DNA of 64,000 nucleotides from Undaria pinnatifida (taxonomy: Eukaryota > Sar > Phaeophyceae > Laminariales > Alariaceae), in assembly GCA_012845835.1 (NCBI GenBank), contig JABAKD010000030.1:14541076-14605075 (forward strand), read 5' to 3'. The notes beneath the pieces were generated by a model, which was given only the letters and a program-made list of their open reading frames with translations, was not told the DNA's origin and searched no databases. The position numbers and the translations under genes are program-made. Position 1 is the stretch's first letter, and each line of letters opens with the position of its first letter. This document shows positions 44,495 to 54,236 of this stretch, piece after piece.

Positions 44495-44770
44495 TGAGAT
44501 GACAGGGATTTGACCAGGAGTTTTTTCCGTTTCGGCCTCAGTATGGGATTCTCGAAACTGGAATTTCTCGGTCAAATCGCTTCGTTCGAGCGCCATCTTC
44601 GGGGGGCGGCTCCAACGCCCCTCGCCCTGCCTTATCCGGTTCGCACCTGGCCGGGATCAGGAATGGGGGCTGAGTGAGGCAAGCGAGAAGTTGCTAAAAT
44701 GTTATATTTTGAGGAGGTACTCTCGACCTTATGGTTAGATCTTGACGCCTGCAGAGCCTGAACGAAGAAA
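44495..44770 (+). repeat. repeat D (composite copy 2, second)
   Basis: GACAGGGATTTGACCAGGAG, CGTTTCGGCCTCAGTATGGG, GGGGGGCGGCTCCAACGCCC, then CGCACCTGGCCGGGATC as in the copy at 20290. Confidence 0.9.
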
Positions 44771-44789
44771 TCATGGAACAGCATTTCAA

Positions 44790-45640
44790 AATTCGCATAA
44801 TTTTCAAAGTGGCATCTAAATTTCTTCCCGGCGACGCTTTTTTCAAGGCCGCCTCGAAACGCTTGCCCTATCGTAGCTACTACTGCTGTGTGTCGTTGCC
44901 TTTCGGCTCTGCGGATATAGCGCAATATAACCAACAAATGATGTGTGGTGATTTCGATTCTCATCGAGATCATAGTTGGTATTCAGGAGCGTGCGCGCTG
45001 GAGACGTTATGAATGGTTATTATGATAGTGTTCTCTCAAGTACCAGGTACTAATGTAGTACGTGGAGAGGGGATAGCCCCGGAGATCTCTGTCACGAAGT
45101 CGGCGAGGATAATTAACGAACTCGAAAACAGATATTCGGTTGGTTTTATAGCACAACCCCCTAAGTTACTGAGTCACGTGACAGTGGATAGTGCTATGTG
45201 TCGTGAGTTCGATTCTCACCGATTTCATACTTGTATTTTCAAGCGTGCGTGCTGAAGGAATTATGAATGGTAATTTTGGCAATGGTTTGCTACTGAGTAC
45301 TAGTACTGTAATTAGTGCCGAGGGAAGAGCGCCGGAGATCCCCGTTAAAAAATCGGTGATAATTAGTTGACGAACTCGACAACATATGTAGCACTACCCA
45401 CTAAGCTATTGAGTCAATGATAATTTTGGTAGTGGTTTGCTCCTGAGTATTGGTACTGTAGTCAGTGCCGAGGGAAGAGCGCCGGAGATGCCCGTTAAAA
45501 AGTCAGTGAGAATCACTTAACGAACTCGACAACATATATAGCACTACCCACTGAGCTATTGAGTCAAGTGATCAAGTAGCTCAGTGGGTAGTGCTATAGG
45601 ACTTCTCCGTCAATCCCTTTGTTCGAGGGGTGGCTCCAAT
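44790..45640 (+). repeat. repeat C (composite copy 2), with internal duplication
   Basis: Same tRNA-like pieces as 36885-37555, including GTGGATAGTGCTATGTGTCG then GAGTTCGATTCTCACC (45184-45223). A 150-bp unit, starting ATGGTAATTTTGG at 45267 and ATGATAATTTTGG at 45417, is tandemly duplicated here but single in copy 1. Confidence 0.8.
45537..45598. other. perfect 22-bp inverted repeat of a tRNA-like box A
   Basis: The left arm (45537-45558) contains GCACTACCCACTGAGCTA and the right arm (45577-45598) contains TAGCTCAGTGGGTAGTGC. The 22-base arms are exact complements with an 18-base spacer. The right arm resembles the D-arm/box A of a tRNA (TAGCTCAGTGGGTAG). Composite copy 1 has a less perfect version at about 37465-37527. 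Confidence 0.9.
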
Positions 45641-45789
45641 GCCCGTCGCTCTTCTTGGTCCGTCCCCTACCTGGTCGTGAACGCGTACTGCAGGGGGTAA
45701 GAGACACAACAAGCGAGAATTGGCGACGATTATGGATTTTGGATTCCTGGGCAAATATTTTTCCGAGGACCGATCAACGCGTGGCATGC

Positions 45790-45915
45790 TAATCGATGGT
45801 ACAGCAGCAATGTACAGTAATAGGGATCATCTTGACAACATGTCGTGTGCGCCAGCAATCAATTATACTGCAGTAAATAATCTATAGTAATAATCGACGA
45901 TATATACCTGGTACG
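45790..45915 (+). repeat. repeat I unit (composite copy 2)
   Basis: ATAGGGATCATCTTGACAAC and GTCGTGTGCGCCAGCAATC, as at 37745 and 26385. Confidence 0.75.
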
Positions 45916-46086
45916 CTGTTGTCAAATTCCGAGCTTAAGAGCAGCAGTAACTAATGTTTACCGAAACCACAGGCAACACCTCTCTGGGTAACGCGCCGTA
46001 AACCATCGGAATAGCATACCTGGTATACAATTTCGAGGGAGTGTAATCTCTATGCAACTATCATATATTTTTTCAATCTATTGGCA

Positions 46087-46412
46087 GCCGGTCGCCCCGG
46101 TGGTGTAGTGTCTACCCTCGAATACTACTAGCGTTGGTTCTTGAGTTCGATTCCTACCGCGATAATACTTGACGTTAATTGCAAAAATGCGAAAACAAGA
46201 AAGGGACCAACTGCTGAGGGCACCTAGCAGCGTGGGTAGGTACAATTCGACGCAAGTCGACGAGGGAAGAAAATGTTCACTTCTTCTCGCGAAAAAAATG
46301 AAGGCACGTACCGTAGTGGGAAGGGGGGAGGAGGGCCCGCTATGTGACTCCGGATCTGAGTTACTACTGGGAGGGAGCGCGAGATAGTGCGAGGATAAGT
46401 GGGATGAATAAA
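46087..46412 (+). mobile_element. SINE-B copy 4
   Basis: Head GCCGGTCGCCCCGG, box A TGGTGTAGTGTCTA (46101-46114), box B GAGTTCGATTCC (46143-46154). Body GGCACCTAGCAGCGTGGG, GGTACAATTCGACGC, GGGAAGAAAATG, CGTACCGTAGTGGG and GCTATGTGACTCCGGATC, ending GGATAAGTGGGATGAATAAA. Confidence 0.9.
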
Positions 46413-46414
46413 CA

Positions 46415-47140
46415 TATATATTGCAAAGGTATAAACATAGCATCCCTACCCTATTCGGAGAATTTTAAGTTTTTATTTATTTGTCCATTCTTCTCTACGC
46501 AAAGATTAGTTACAAATTACTTTTTTTTTTGTGCAGTTGTACATCCTGAAGAAGGTACTAGAATGTCTGCGCCTGCATTTTTTCGAAGTTAGATTTCCGT
46601 CGGGAAGATGATCATAACTGAAGACCTTCCGCTATGCGCACATTCCGAAATGAAAAAATGCTTAGCATTGACCTTCCGCTACGCGCATAGTCCGAAATGA
46701 ACAAATACTAAATATTATTTGTCTCTTCGTAGAAAATACACACGGCACTGTTAGCAGTCGTCATGATAGAGACACGCCGCATTTATTTATTGAGGGGACG
46801 CGTCCGGTTTTGGAAACGTGAAAGCACGCGCGAAGCAAAGACAACAGATACACATATGCCGCGTTCCCGAGTAAAAACAAAGAAGCGCTACGCCAACCTC
46901 CCGCACCAGCAAAGCCACCCCCGCATCTACCTTAGACAACGCCGCCGCACCGAAAACACCGTTTTCCTCTTCTTCGTTTTCCTCTTCGCCCGTGACCACG
47001 CAGAGCAATGCGACAGCCTTCAGGCAAAGCTCTTCTTTCAAAACCTTGCCGGCTGACATGGCCCCATGTCGACGCTTAATGCAAACGGACTTTGCATCCG
47101 GTCGTCTTCGACCCTTCATTGCCACTGAGACAGCAGTGCA
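46415..47140 (+). repeat. block L (composite copy 2), MITE-free
   Basis: AGCATCCCTACC, TCTTCTCTACGCAAAG, AGACACGCCGCATTTATTTA, GTGAAAGCACGCGCGAAG, AAAGCCACCCCCGCATCTAC (the empty MITE site, about 46911-46930) and GACCACGCAGAGCAATGCG. A short extra duplication, ACCTTCCGCTA-GCGCATA, occurs at 46622 and 46671. Confidence 0.85.
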
Positions 47141-47144
47141 GTTT

Positions 47145-47475
47145 AATTGGTGCCAAGTCCTCTTCCGTTTCGGCTGGAGGCGAAGCAGATTCTAAATACT
47201 CTTTTCGATGTTTCTGTTTGATATACGCCAACTTTTACCTGACGGCGCATTTAGCAACAGCGGTGTGAATCGCCTATGCTTGCATTCTTCGTTTTATATG
47301 ACGCTTTTTTTCCGTCAAATTATGACCTTTCGAATCTCATGTTCGTATTAGACTCCTGGCATTACTTTAAACTCCAATGTAGAATCGGACAGCTACAACT
47401 TCCTTCGTCGAAGTGCTGCCCTACCCTACCCGAATCATGTGCGCCGGCGATGCCGACGCACATGCGGAGCTCTTG
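47145..47475 (+). repeat. tail block with terminal hairpin (composite copy 2)
   Basis: GGTGCCAAGTCCTCTTCCG, CTCCTGGCATTACTTTAAAC and CGAAGTGCTGCCCTACCC, then the hairpin CATGTGCGCCGGC (47436-47448), loop GAT, GCCGACGCACATG (47452-47464), followed by CGGAGCTCTTGTA. The stem differs from repeat E hairpins at several positions on both arms in a way that keeps most pairing. Confidence 0.85.
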
Positions 47476-47489
47476 TACACATAGTAATA

Positions 47490-47870
47490 AACTTTCCACG
47501 CAGCAGTCAGAATTTGACCTCCTTAAAAACGGTTTTACATTCTCTGCGTGCATAAATTGGTTAGCATCATTCTGTTGACCCTGGTACAAGCTTTTGTTGT
47601 GCTAAGCGGAGTCTGAGCGACTTTCTTTATGCTTGGAGTAGGATGGCTCACGGGGAGATTGCTCCCGGTACCCGACGAGGGACCATCAGGCGGAGCGTAA
47701 AGTATGATATATGGGTATATTAACTGGTACTTGATGGTTGCATTTGCAGAAGGCTGACGACGCATTTTCGTAACCCACCCTCTACTGGTTAATATTACTG
47801 TGCGGGTATGCATTCTTTCCATATTGAATTTCTCTAAAATGTGGATAATTCTGGGATTGGGGGACGGCAA
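47490..47870 (-). repeat. repeat H copy
   Basis: TTGACCTCCTTAAAAACGG, CATTCTGTTGACCC, and GGATGGCTCACGGGGAGATT then GGTACCCGACGAGGGACC. The last part is the reverse complement of 51285-51345. The first part resembles the end of C-tract array 2 near 3080-3160 (ATCATCCTGTTGACCC). Confidence 0.65.
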
Positions 47871-48489
47871 CGTTTTGGTGCACTACCCAGCGTCAGCCCT
47901 GCGTAATCAGTCTACTATGTATGGCATGCTTCAAACAGCCCATTAGTGAGATCCAGCTGAGCCAAATCGTTTAGTTTATGTTCTTCAAGCCAAATCGATG
48001 CGGTCGATCCTAATCTACTCAGCGATTTCCGTTTAATTAACCGTGGACGACACGTCCGTCCAAAGTTGCGGCGCTGAGTATTGACTACTACTGGAAGGAT
48101 CTGGGAGTGCAAGCCAGTATGCTTTGATGCTTGTGTATGATTATCCATCTTATTGTTTTGAGCTCATCATGACGGTTTCCATTAGAAAGGCTGAGTATTG
48201 GTTACTACCGGGATGATGTTGAAGACGATACCCTTATACTTTGTTTGAATTTGAAGATTCAGCTTTTGAGGTTGCATTGCTAGTCTATCTAGATGGAATG
48301 AACACTATAATGACAGTTGTCACGAGCAGGGGGAATGTAGGATTCACTGTGTGCTCGTATCAGTGTCTGGTGTCTGATGTCTGATGTCTGATGTGTATGT
48401 GGCTGCATATAATCTACGGAGATGGTAGTAATCTACAAATATAGAATATAACTATTGATATGATTGGCGGTCCCAATTTTTCATATATG
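47871..48489. other. no recognisable gene
   Basis: AT-rich. GTCTGATGTCTGATGTCTGATG at 48370-48395 is a short tandem of an 8-base word. No domain or repeat family is seen. Confidence 0.4.
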
Positions 48490-48977
48490 CAAGGGCTCCG
48501 CATGGGTGCCGCTTCGGGTAGGGCAGGGCAGCACTTCAAATTGTTCGATTCAATACTTGGTAGAGTAAAAAAAGTCACCACACGCAATCATAGTCTGCAG
48601 TACAGTATGCAAGGCAATGCCAAGAGTTCGATATAGACTGACAATCATAACAATGTACTACAATTAATAGCTACATTTTTTTAAGTGAATCCGATTCCGA
48701 GCTTCATCCTTCAAATTTCGATCGGACAAATCCGAGCACACGCCGACTGACCCTTTAGTCTGGCAACGAAACGTTTCGCGTGTGTCGCTTATGATAATTT
48801 TACTCAACCAAGCATCCGGGGCGAGTAAGGTGACTGACCATGTCCGCTGCGTGTGATTAGAAAAGTTGTACATGGACCAATTGCATGATACAACAGCAGT
48901 CAGTCCAGATCGAGTCGATCGATGCAACTTGTTTGGGTATCGTGTTATTCCAGCAGCAGTAATACACTTCAATTCTT

Positions 48978-49336
48978 TTCTTTTTCCAATCCCACTTAGT
49001 GTGATTCTCGCATTACTCTCGCCCTCCCAGTAGTATACCTTTGATCCAGGGTCATATAACGGGCTCCCCTCCCCTATCCCCACTACGGTACCTGCCCTAA
49101 TTTTTATCGCGAGAAGAATTTAACATATAAGTCCCTCGTCGATTGGCGTCGATTTGTACCTACCCACGCTGCTGCTAGGCGATTTCAGCAGCTAGTTGAT
49201 TCTTTTTTCTCGTTTTTTTTCAAATAAATAAAGTCAACAAGGCTCACAACGGTGGTTATTTACCTCAAGGACCAACGCTAGTAATAATAGCATAAGTATT
49301 TGAGTGTGACCCCACTAGACCACCGGGGCAACCGGC
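48978..49336 (-). mobile_element. SINE-B copy 5
   Basis: Minus-strand copy. On + the body appears as ATCCCACTTAGTGTGATTC, CTCGCCCTCCCAGTAGTATA and ACCTACCCACGCTGCTGCTAGG, and the head as CTCACAACGGTGG...CTCAAGGACCAACGCTAG...CCACTAGACCACCGGGGC. Box A and box B are recognisable in reverse. Confidence 0.85.
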
Positions 49337-49349
49337 TCTATATCACTCA

Positions 49350-49660
49350 CTGCCCCGGTGGCGTATCAGGTTATATCCTCGAGCCTGGTATAGGTCAGCT
49401 TCGTGAGTTCGAATCCCTCCGAGTGCGTACTCGTACGAATTTGTAGTCTTGGGCACTGATTGACTTGCGGAGAGCGCGAGAGCGTGAGTTAGCAACACTC
49501 GACAAAAAATCGACGATCAGTGGGTGCTGAACTCTATGCGCAAACAACATGAAGGCAAAAACCGGGGGGGGGGAAGGGAAGGACGACACCTGTTACCACG
49601 GCTTGTATGTCCAGAAGCTGGAAAGCAGAAGTGTGCCATAACAAAAAAAAATAACAACAC
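49350..49660 (+). mobile_element. SINE-A copy 5, full length
   Basis: Box A TGGCGTATCAGG at 49360-49371 and box B GAGTTCGAATCC at 49406-49417, then CGAGTGCGTACTCG, GAGCGTGAGTTAGCAACACT, CCACGGCTTGTATGTCCAG and an A-rich tail (AACAAAAAAAAATAACAA at about 49640-49660). It interrupts block K of the inverted composite (TATCACTCAC before, CACTAGAAGAGATG after). Its head faces the head of SINE-B copy 5 across about 14 bases. Confidence 0.9.
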
Positions 49661-50004
49661 TAGAAGAGATGATCAATCAGCAATCAGAAGCAATAGGGAG
49701 CACGTCAAGTACGAAGCACCACGAACTTATTCGTCAGTTACGTACCAACGTAACACGACCGCTTGCACTTGACCCGTGAACGACCGCAGCAACGGAGTCA
49801 GGGACCACAGCAACAACAAAGCACGCCATCCTGCTGCCTACTTACCACCACCTTCGAGTGGCGCAGCTTAACAACAGGAGGAACTTGTATAATACAACCC
49901 TCGAGGCCCCGGGGACGCAGCCACTCGCAATGCTGCAGTGTGGCTTTTCCTGGCGCCGCAGTAATCGTAATCACTACTACCTCCTCCTTGTTTAGTCATG
50001 CGTG

Positions 50005-50166
50005 CGCTTCAGCAGGTAGTTGATCATTTTTTCCCCATTTTTTCGCAAAAAAAAAAAAAGCCAACAAAGCTCACAACGGTGGTTATTTAACTCAAGGACC
50101 AACGCTATTATTAATAGTAGTAATATTCGGGTGTGACCCCACTAAAACACCGGGGCGACCAGCTCT
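50005..50166 (-). repeat. SINE-B copy 6, truncated
   Basis: Head plus a little body on minus: AGCAGGTAGTTGATC, an A-run, CTCACAACGGTGGTTATTT, ACTCAAGGACCAACGCTA and CACCGGGGCGACCAGCTC. The 3' two-thirds are absent. Confidence 0.8.
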
Positions 50167-50174
50167 ATATCACT

Positions 50175-50365
50175 CACTGCCCCAGTGGCGTATCAGGTTA
50201 TATTCTCGAGCCTGGTATAGGTATAGATCAGCTTTGTGAGTTCGGATCCCCCCGAGTGCGTACTCGTATAATTTTCGTTTTGTTGTGCGCTAATTGACTT
50301 GCGGATGTCGCGAGAGCGTGAGTTAGCAACACTCGATGAAATATCGACGATCAGTGTAACTGGTA
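50175..50365 (+). repeat. SINE-A copy 6, truncated
   Basis: CACTGCCCCAGTGGCGTATC (box A), GTGAGTTCGGATCCCCC (box B with one change), CGAGTGCGTACTCG, GCGAGAGCGTGAGTTAGCAA and AGTGTAACTGG. The 3' body and tail are missing. It faces SINE-B copy 6 head-to-head exactly as at 49336/49350. Confidence 0.85.
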
Positions 50366-50382
50366 TTATAACACGCGCTCGA

Positions 50383-51112
50383 GCCCTGCAGACGTCAAGC
50401 AAACAAACGCTCGAGAGAATACCACCGCAAAATTCAAAAGTTTAGTAACTATCTACCGTTTGGAAATGATGCCAGTTTTGGAAATTATCCGGAGGCTGAG
50501 GACGTTAAGATACAACCGAAGTCGCAAGATTACCTCCTCAAAAAACAATATTTTTGCAACTTCTCCCTTGTCTCGCTTAGCATCCATCCGCGTTCACGTC
50601 AAGGTGCCCAACGGATAAAAAAGGGCGAGGGGCGTTGGAGCCGCCCCCTGAAGACTTTTTCCCGCTGGAACCGCCCCCCGAAGACTTTTTACGTGTTTCA
50701 TTCGTTCAAGCCCTGCAGATGTCAAGCAAAACAAACAAACGCTGAAGTGTCAAGCAAAACAAACGCTCAAGAGTATGCCACCGAAAAATTCAAAACATTA
50801 CAATAGCAACCAACAACCGTTTGGAAATGATGCCAATTTTGCAAATCATCCAGGCGCTGCAGATATGAAGATTCAACCAAAATCTCCGAAACTCCTCCTC
50901 GACATGCGGTATTTTCGCAACTTCTTGCTTGTCTCGCTCGGCATCAATCCGTGTTCACGTCGATGTGTGGAACGGACACGGCAGGGCGAGGGGCGTTGGA
51001 GCCGCCCCTCGAAGCCGGCGTTCGAACGAAGCTATTTGACCGAGAATTCCAGTTCCGCGAATCGCATACTTAGGCCGAGACGAAAAAAACTCCTGACCGA
51101 ATCCCTAAAACA
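50383..51112 (-). repeat. tandem duplication (period about 327 bp) carrying two D fragments
   Basis: GCCCTGCAGACGTCAAGC at 50383 and GCCCTGCAGATGTCAAGC at 50710 begin two copies. They share TTTGGAAATGATGCCA, GATA-AACCGAA, CTTGTCTCGCT and GGGCGAGGGGCGTTGGAGCC (the reverse complement of the D core). The first D fragment also has an internal repeat of CCGCCCCC(T/C)GAAGAC. Confidence 0.8.
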
Positions 51113-51584
51113 AAGAATGAATTTATATATATATATGTATGTTCGAGATGAGCCTCCTTCGGTTCAATGCACTAGTTGTGTCATCGTTCAGTGGCAAACT
51201 TCATGTGTGCGTGTCTACGTCTATCTCCTGGTCTACTTTGTTTGGTGAACGATAATAAATGTATGTTTTTACCTATCTCTTCTCCCTTGGCTGATGGTCC
51301 CTCGTCGGGTACCGAGAGCACTCTCCCCGTGAACCATCCTACGCGAGGCAGATAGTCGATCAGCGTCGCCGGCCTTTATTAACGACAACAACACACAGCT
51401 TGCAAAGATGAGAGTCGACAAAATCTTCGATCGCAGCTTAGCTGTATGTCTCTAGTTTACCAGGGGGGCCCGAAGAAAAAAATCGGACACCTAACAACGT
51501 CAACATATTCAACTTCGAGCCTCCCGACAGGGAGGGGGGGGTACCTGACACCGTCCCCTCCCTTAAACGGCATACACATCGTAA
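51113..51584. other. repeat-H debris, no gene
   Basis: GATGGTCCCTCGTCGGGTAC at 51293 and CAGCTTGCAAAGATGAG at 51395 are pieces of repeat H (compare 47640-47690 and 3250). A G-run/C-run pair lies near 51460 and 51535. No gene is seen. Confidence 0.5.
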
Positions 51585-51775
51585 ATAAAATCGAACGCAC
51601 ATACGAAATCCTACATGAAACCGAACACACACTAGGTCCTATATAAAATCGAACAAACACTAAATTCTATACCAAAACCGAACACACACTAAAGTCTATA
51701 TAAAACCGAACACACACATTAAATGCTATACAAAATCGAACACACTCTGAATCTTATATAAAACCGAACATAAGG
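51585..51775. repeat. 29-bp minisatellite, seven units
   Basis: CGAAC occurs at 51592, 51622, 51650, 51679, 51707, 51737 and 51765 (spacing 28-30). The unit resembles CTATATAAAACCGAACACAC followed by ACTAAAGT. Units are imperfect, so it is not a recent expansion. Confidence 0.9.
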
Positions 51776-52339
51776 GATGATAGAAAGCCGACCCCGCCCC
51801 CCCCCTCCCTGCTAGATACAAGGCCTTCCATAGAACGTACATGCTACAGGGAGGCGACCTATTATTATTGGTCACGGCTCCGTAGTGACGACGACCTCAG
51901 CCGCATTGGGAGGTACAAAGAAGCTATTATATGGGCTTGTTCCTAGATGGAGCAGAAGGCCCCAAAGAGCCGTGGGATCGGCAGGTTCATCGCGCGGCGC
52001 GCGGACAACTAACTGTTCGCTGTAGCTGCGGTAAAGCCTTGAAACGCTATATCCTATCTGGTACCTGTGGCATCCGGTATCAAACTTGTACCTGTGGCAT
52101 CTGGTACCATGTCGTACCACGAGGATACCACTAGCAGTATATCATAATCAGCCTTTTTCTGCGGCCGAGTTGTAGCACAGTCCTTGCTCGCACATGCGAA
52201 TCGTGGCATTACAGCATATAGATAGCAAAACGCTTCCCGCAGCTCCTACAACAACAGCAGCAAGCAGTCGAACACTGCGAGCCGTTGCTGTGTGTGTTAT
52301 AACGTTGCCGCTGGGGCGACTGGGATGCTGCCATATTTT
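51776..52339. other. no recognisable gene
   Basis: Includes a repeated ACCTGTGGCATC(C/T)GGTA word at 52062 and 52091. Otherwise unassigned. Confidence 0.4.
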
Positions 52340-52478
52340 GACGAGGCAGCTACCGTAAAACACGGAAGAAAGCACACCCCGGTTTGATAACAGTTTAGCG
52401 TTTAAAAATATTATCACCGGGTGTGCTGTTGTAGGGGGTATGGTATCTAATGTATCCCCGGTGATAGCAACCATGCAC
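52340..52478 (-). repeat. repeat F, left part of the copy split by the copia element
   Basis: ACACGGAAGAAAGCACACC, CACCGGGTGTGCTGTTGTA and CCCCGGTGATAGCAACCATG are the reverse complement of 32520-32640. The copy continues at 62997 after the retrotransposon. Confidence 0.9.
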
Positions 52479-52908
52479 TGTTCGATATAGCTTGTCTCAA
52501 AAACAAAGTAGGAACAACGATGGTCACGAAGAATCGTCCGACGGGGTATTGTCGGATTACCCGACGGTGTATTGCGGAATACTATAGCATGGGAAGGACA
52601 CGTGGAATAGTCCTGAAGGTCCTTGTAGACTCTTCCTGGAACCAATCTAGGAACACGTGGCAATATGAGAATGTAGTACCTGAAGTATTCGGGAATTTGG
52701 GGGCTTTGAGAATATTGCCTGGTGTGGAGCGAGATGGCTCCGCTCACTCGCCTCACTCCATCTCTATCCCTCTTATCAGCATCCGGGACCAGCTAATAAA
52801 GACATCTATATACCATCTTCTTCACACTGTGTGTTGCAGTGAAGCTCGCGGCCTGAGACTGGGCTGCTGGGAGCGCATTATTCTTCGCATAACCGATTTG
52901 TTCCAACA
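52479..52908 (+). repeat. left LTR of the outer copia element
   Basis: 430 bases, TG...CA. By eye about 20 substitutions and one 2-base gap separate it from the right LTR. CAATCTAGGAACACGTGG and CGGGACCAGCTAATAAAGAC are shared; the latter may hold the polyadenylation region (AATAAA). The sequence after the LTR (CGTTAACGGGAG) is the likely primer-binding area, but I cannot match it to a tRNA. Confidence 0.95.
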
Positions 52909-52941
52909 CGTTAACGGGAGTTCTATATTTGAATCGGAACA

Positions 52942-54236
52942 ATGCCTGGAAGTGAGCATGACCAAGAGGAGGCCGGCTCACAAGAAGAAGTGATGGTCTT
53001 GCTGAGATCGTTAGTATTCCGACAAGATCGACTGGAAGAGCGGATGGCCAGCGACCGGGACCGTGGAGAGGCCCAGTCCAACCCTGGCAGGGAACGCCAA
53101 GATGGAGTCATGACCAGTGGGAACTTGCCAGCCCCTGGTGGTGTACACGTAGACGAGATTAGACATGACGAATTCATTGAGAGTTCAGGTGTAAATGTAG
53201 GCCCTCGTGAATTTAGTAGCATAAAGCAGGCAGTCCCCAAATTCAGTGGCAACCCTGAGGAATTCCCCGTATAGAGTAAGCGGTTCGAAGCGTTCGTATC
53301 AATGAGTGGGTGTTTGGGCTCTATGCTTACAGACATAGAGGTAGCTGTAGGTGACACAACCAAAGACACGCAATACTTTATTCCGCAAGGTTTGAGCCGT
53401 CCACACATCAAGAATGCGCGGGTTGCATGGATATGCCTGACTGAGAGCATGACTGACACTGACCTATTAGACAGAGTGTTTGCCAGGCAATCGCCAAGCG
53501 GTGCTTGGATAATGCTTCGGGATTGGTTTCTTCCGAAATCAGTTGCTACGCAGGTCAAATGGTCGGACGCGTTTGATGCAGTATAAACGGAGAAAGGTGA
53601 GGAGCCCATGAAATTCTTCAGTCGTGTAGACAAGATTGTTGGTACTCTTGCTTCGTTTGGTGTGCCAAAATCAGATGAAGATGTGAACCGCAAACTGGTA
53701 CGAGTACTTACAGCTGACAACGAAATTGAACAACGCACGCTCTTGTACCGCGACGAAATCACCCGAGCAGAGATAGCATTGTCAGACAGAGGCACCTGAG
53801 ATTTCCCGTGTCAAAGGGGAAGAACGTGGGTCAGGCACTGTTTTTGAATGGTGCTGCCCGAGGTGGCCGCAGAGGTGGGCGTGGAGGTAGCCGTGGAGGT
53901 GGTCGCGGATCCAACCGTAATAATATTAGGCCGCGAAACAAGGGATCAGCGAATGCTGATGCTAGCCAGGGTAGCGAAGATAGCAGCAGCCCCCCCACCC
54001 CCAAGCAGACCATTGCCCACTCATACTATAATAAGGTGAAGGGTAAGTGTATCCGTTGCTTGGAACCCGGGCTCATGTGGTACCTGTGCAAGGCTCGTGT
54101 CACCCCGGCTTCGGAGATGACGTCTGGCGCAGGTGCACAGGGACAGAACAACAGCGGTGAGACTGTGTGCGTCTTGCGAATGCTATGTTTAGCCGTAGTG
54201 ATGACTCGTGTGCTGAGGAACGTATTGAGAGCATGA
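52942..54236 (+). pseudogene. outer copia gag (broken)
   Basis: The first Met at 52942 opens a frame with a coiled-coil-like, acidic N-terminus, then FSGNPEEF, a capsid-type block. Stops interrupt it at 53272, 53584 and 53797. A Gly/Arg-rich stretch (GGRRGGRGGSRGGGRG) precedes the nucleocapsid zinc knuckle at 54048-54089, which reads C-x2-C-x4-Leu-x4-C. The usual His is Leu (codon 54072-54074, CTC where CAC would give His), so zinc binding should fail. Gag would package element RNA in cytoplasmic particles. Confidence 0.85.

Larger units (their letters stand above)
40985..47480 (+). repeat. composite segmental repeat, copy 2
   Basis: The same block order as 32880-40980: D 40990, J/K 41330, SINE-B 42040, E 42600, D 44495, C 44790, I 45790, SINE-B 46087, L 46415, tail 47145. 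Distinctive differences are the lack of the MITE and the 1.37-kb segment, an extra 150-bp unit in C, and a rearranged start of E. Confidence 0.85.
48490..51112 (-). repeat. inverted partial copy of the composite repeat
   Basis: Read on minus: repeat D fragments (51112-50925 and 50690-50560), J/K remnants (about 49995-49665), SINE-B (49336-48978), then the 3' end of repeat E (48860-48490, with CGGATTTGTCCGATCGAAAT and GCACCCATGCGGAGCCC). The order matches the first half of the forward copies, with most of E deleted and two SINE-A insertions. It lies inverted to, and about 1 kb from, composite copy 2. Confidence 0.8.

Noticed and set aside
52923-53795. 290-codon minus-strand frame, the longest antisense frame of the window apart from transposon genes
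   Set aside because: It lies exactly antisense to the recognisable copia gag and has no domain of its own.
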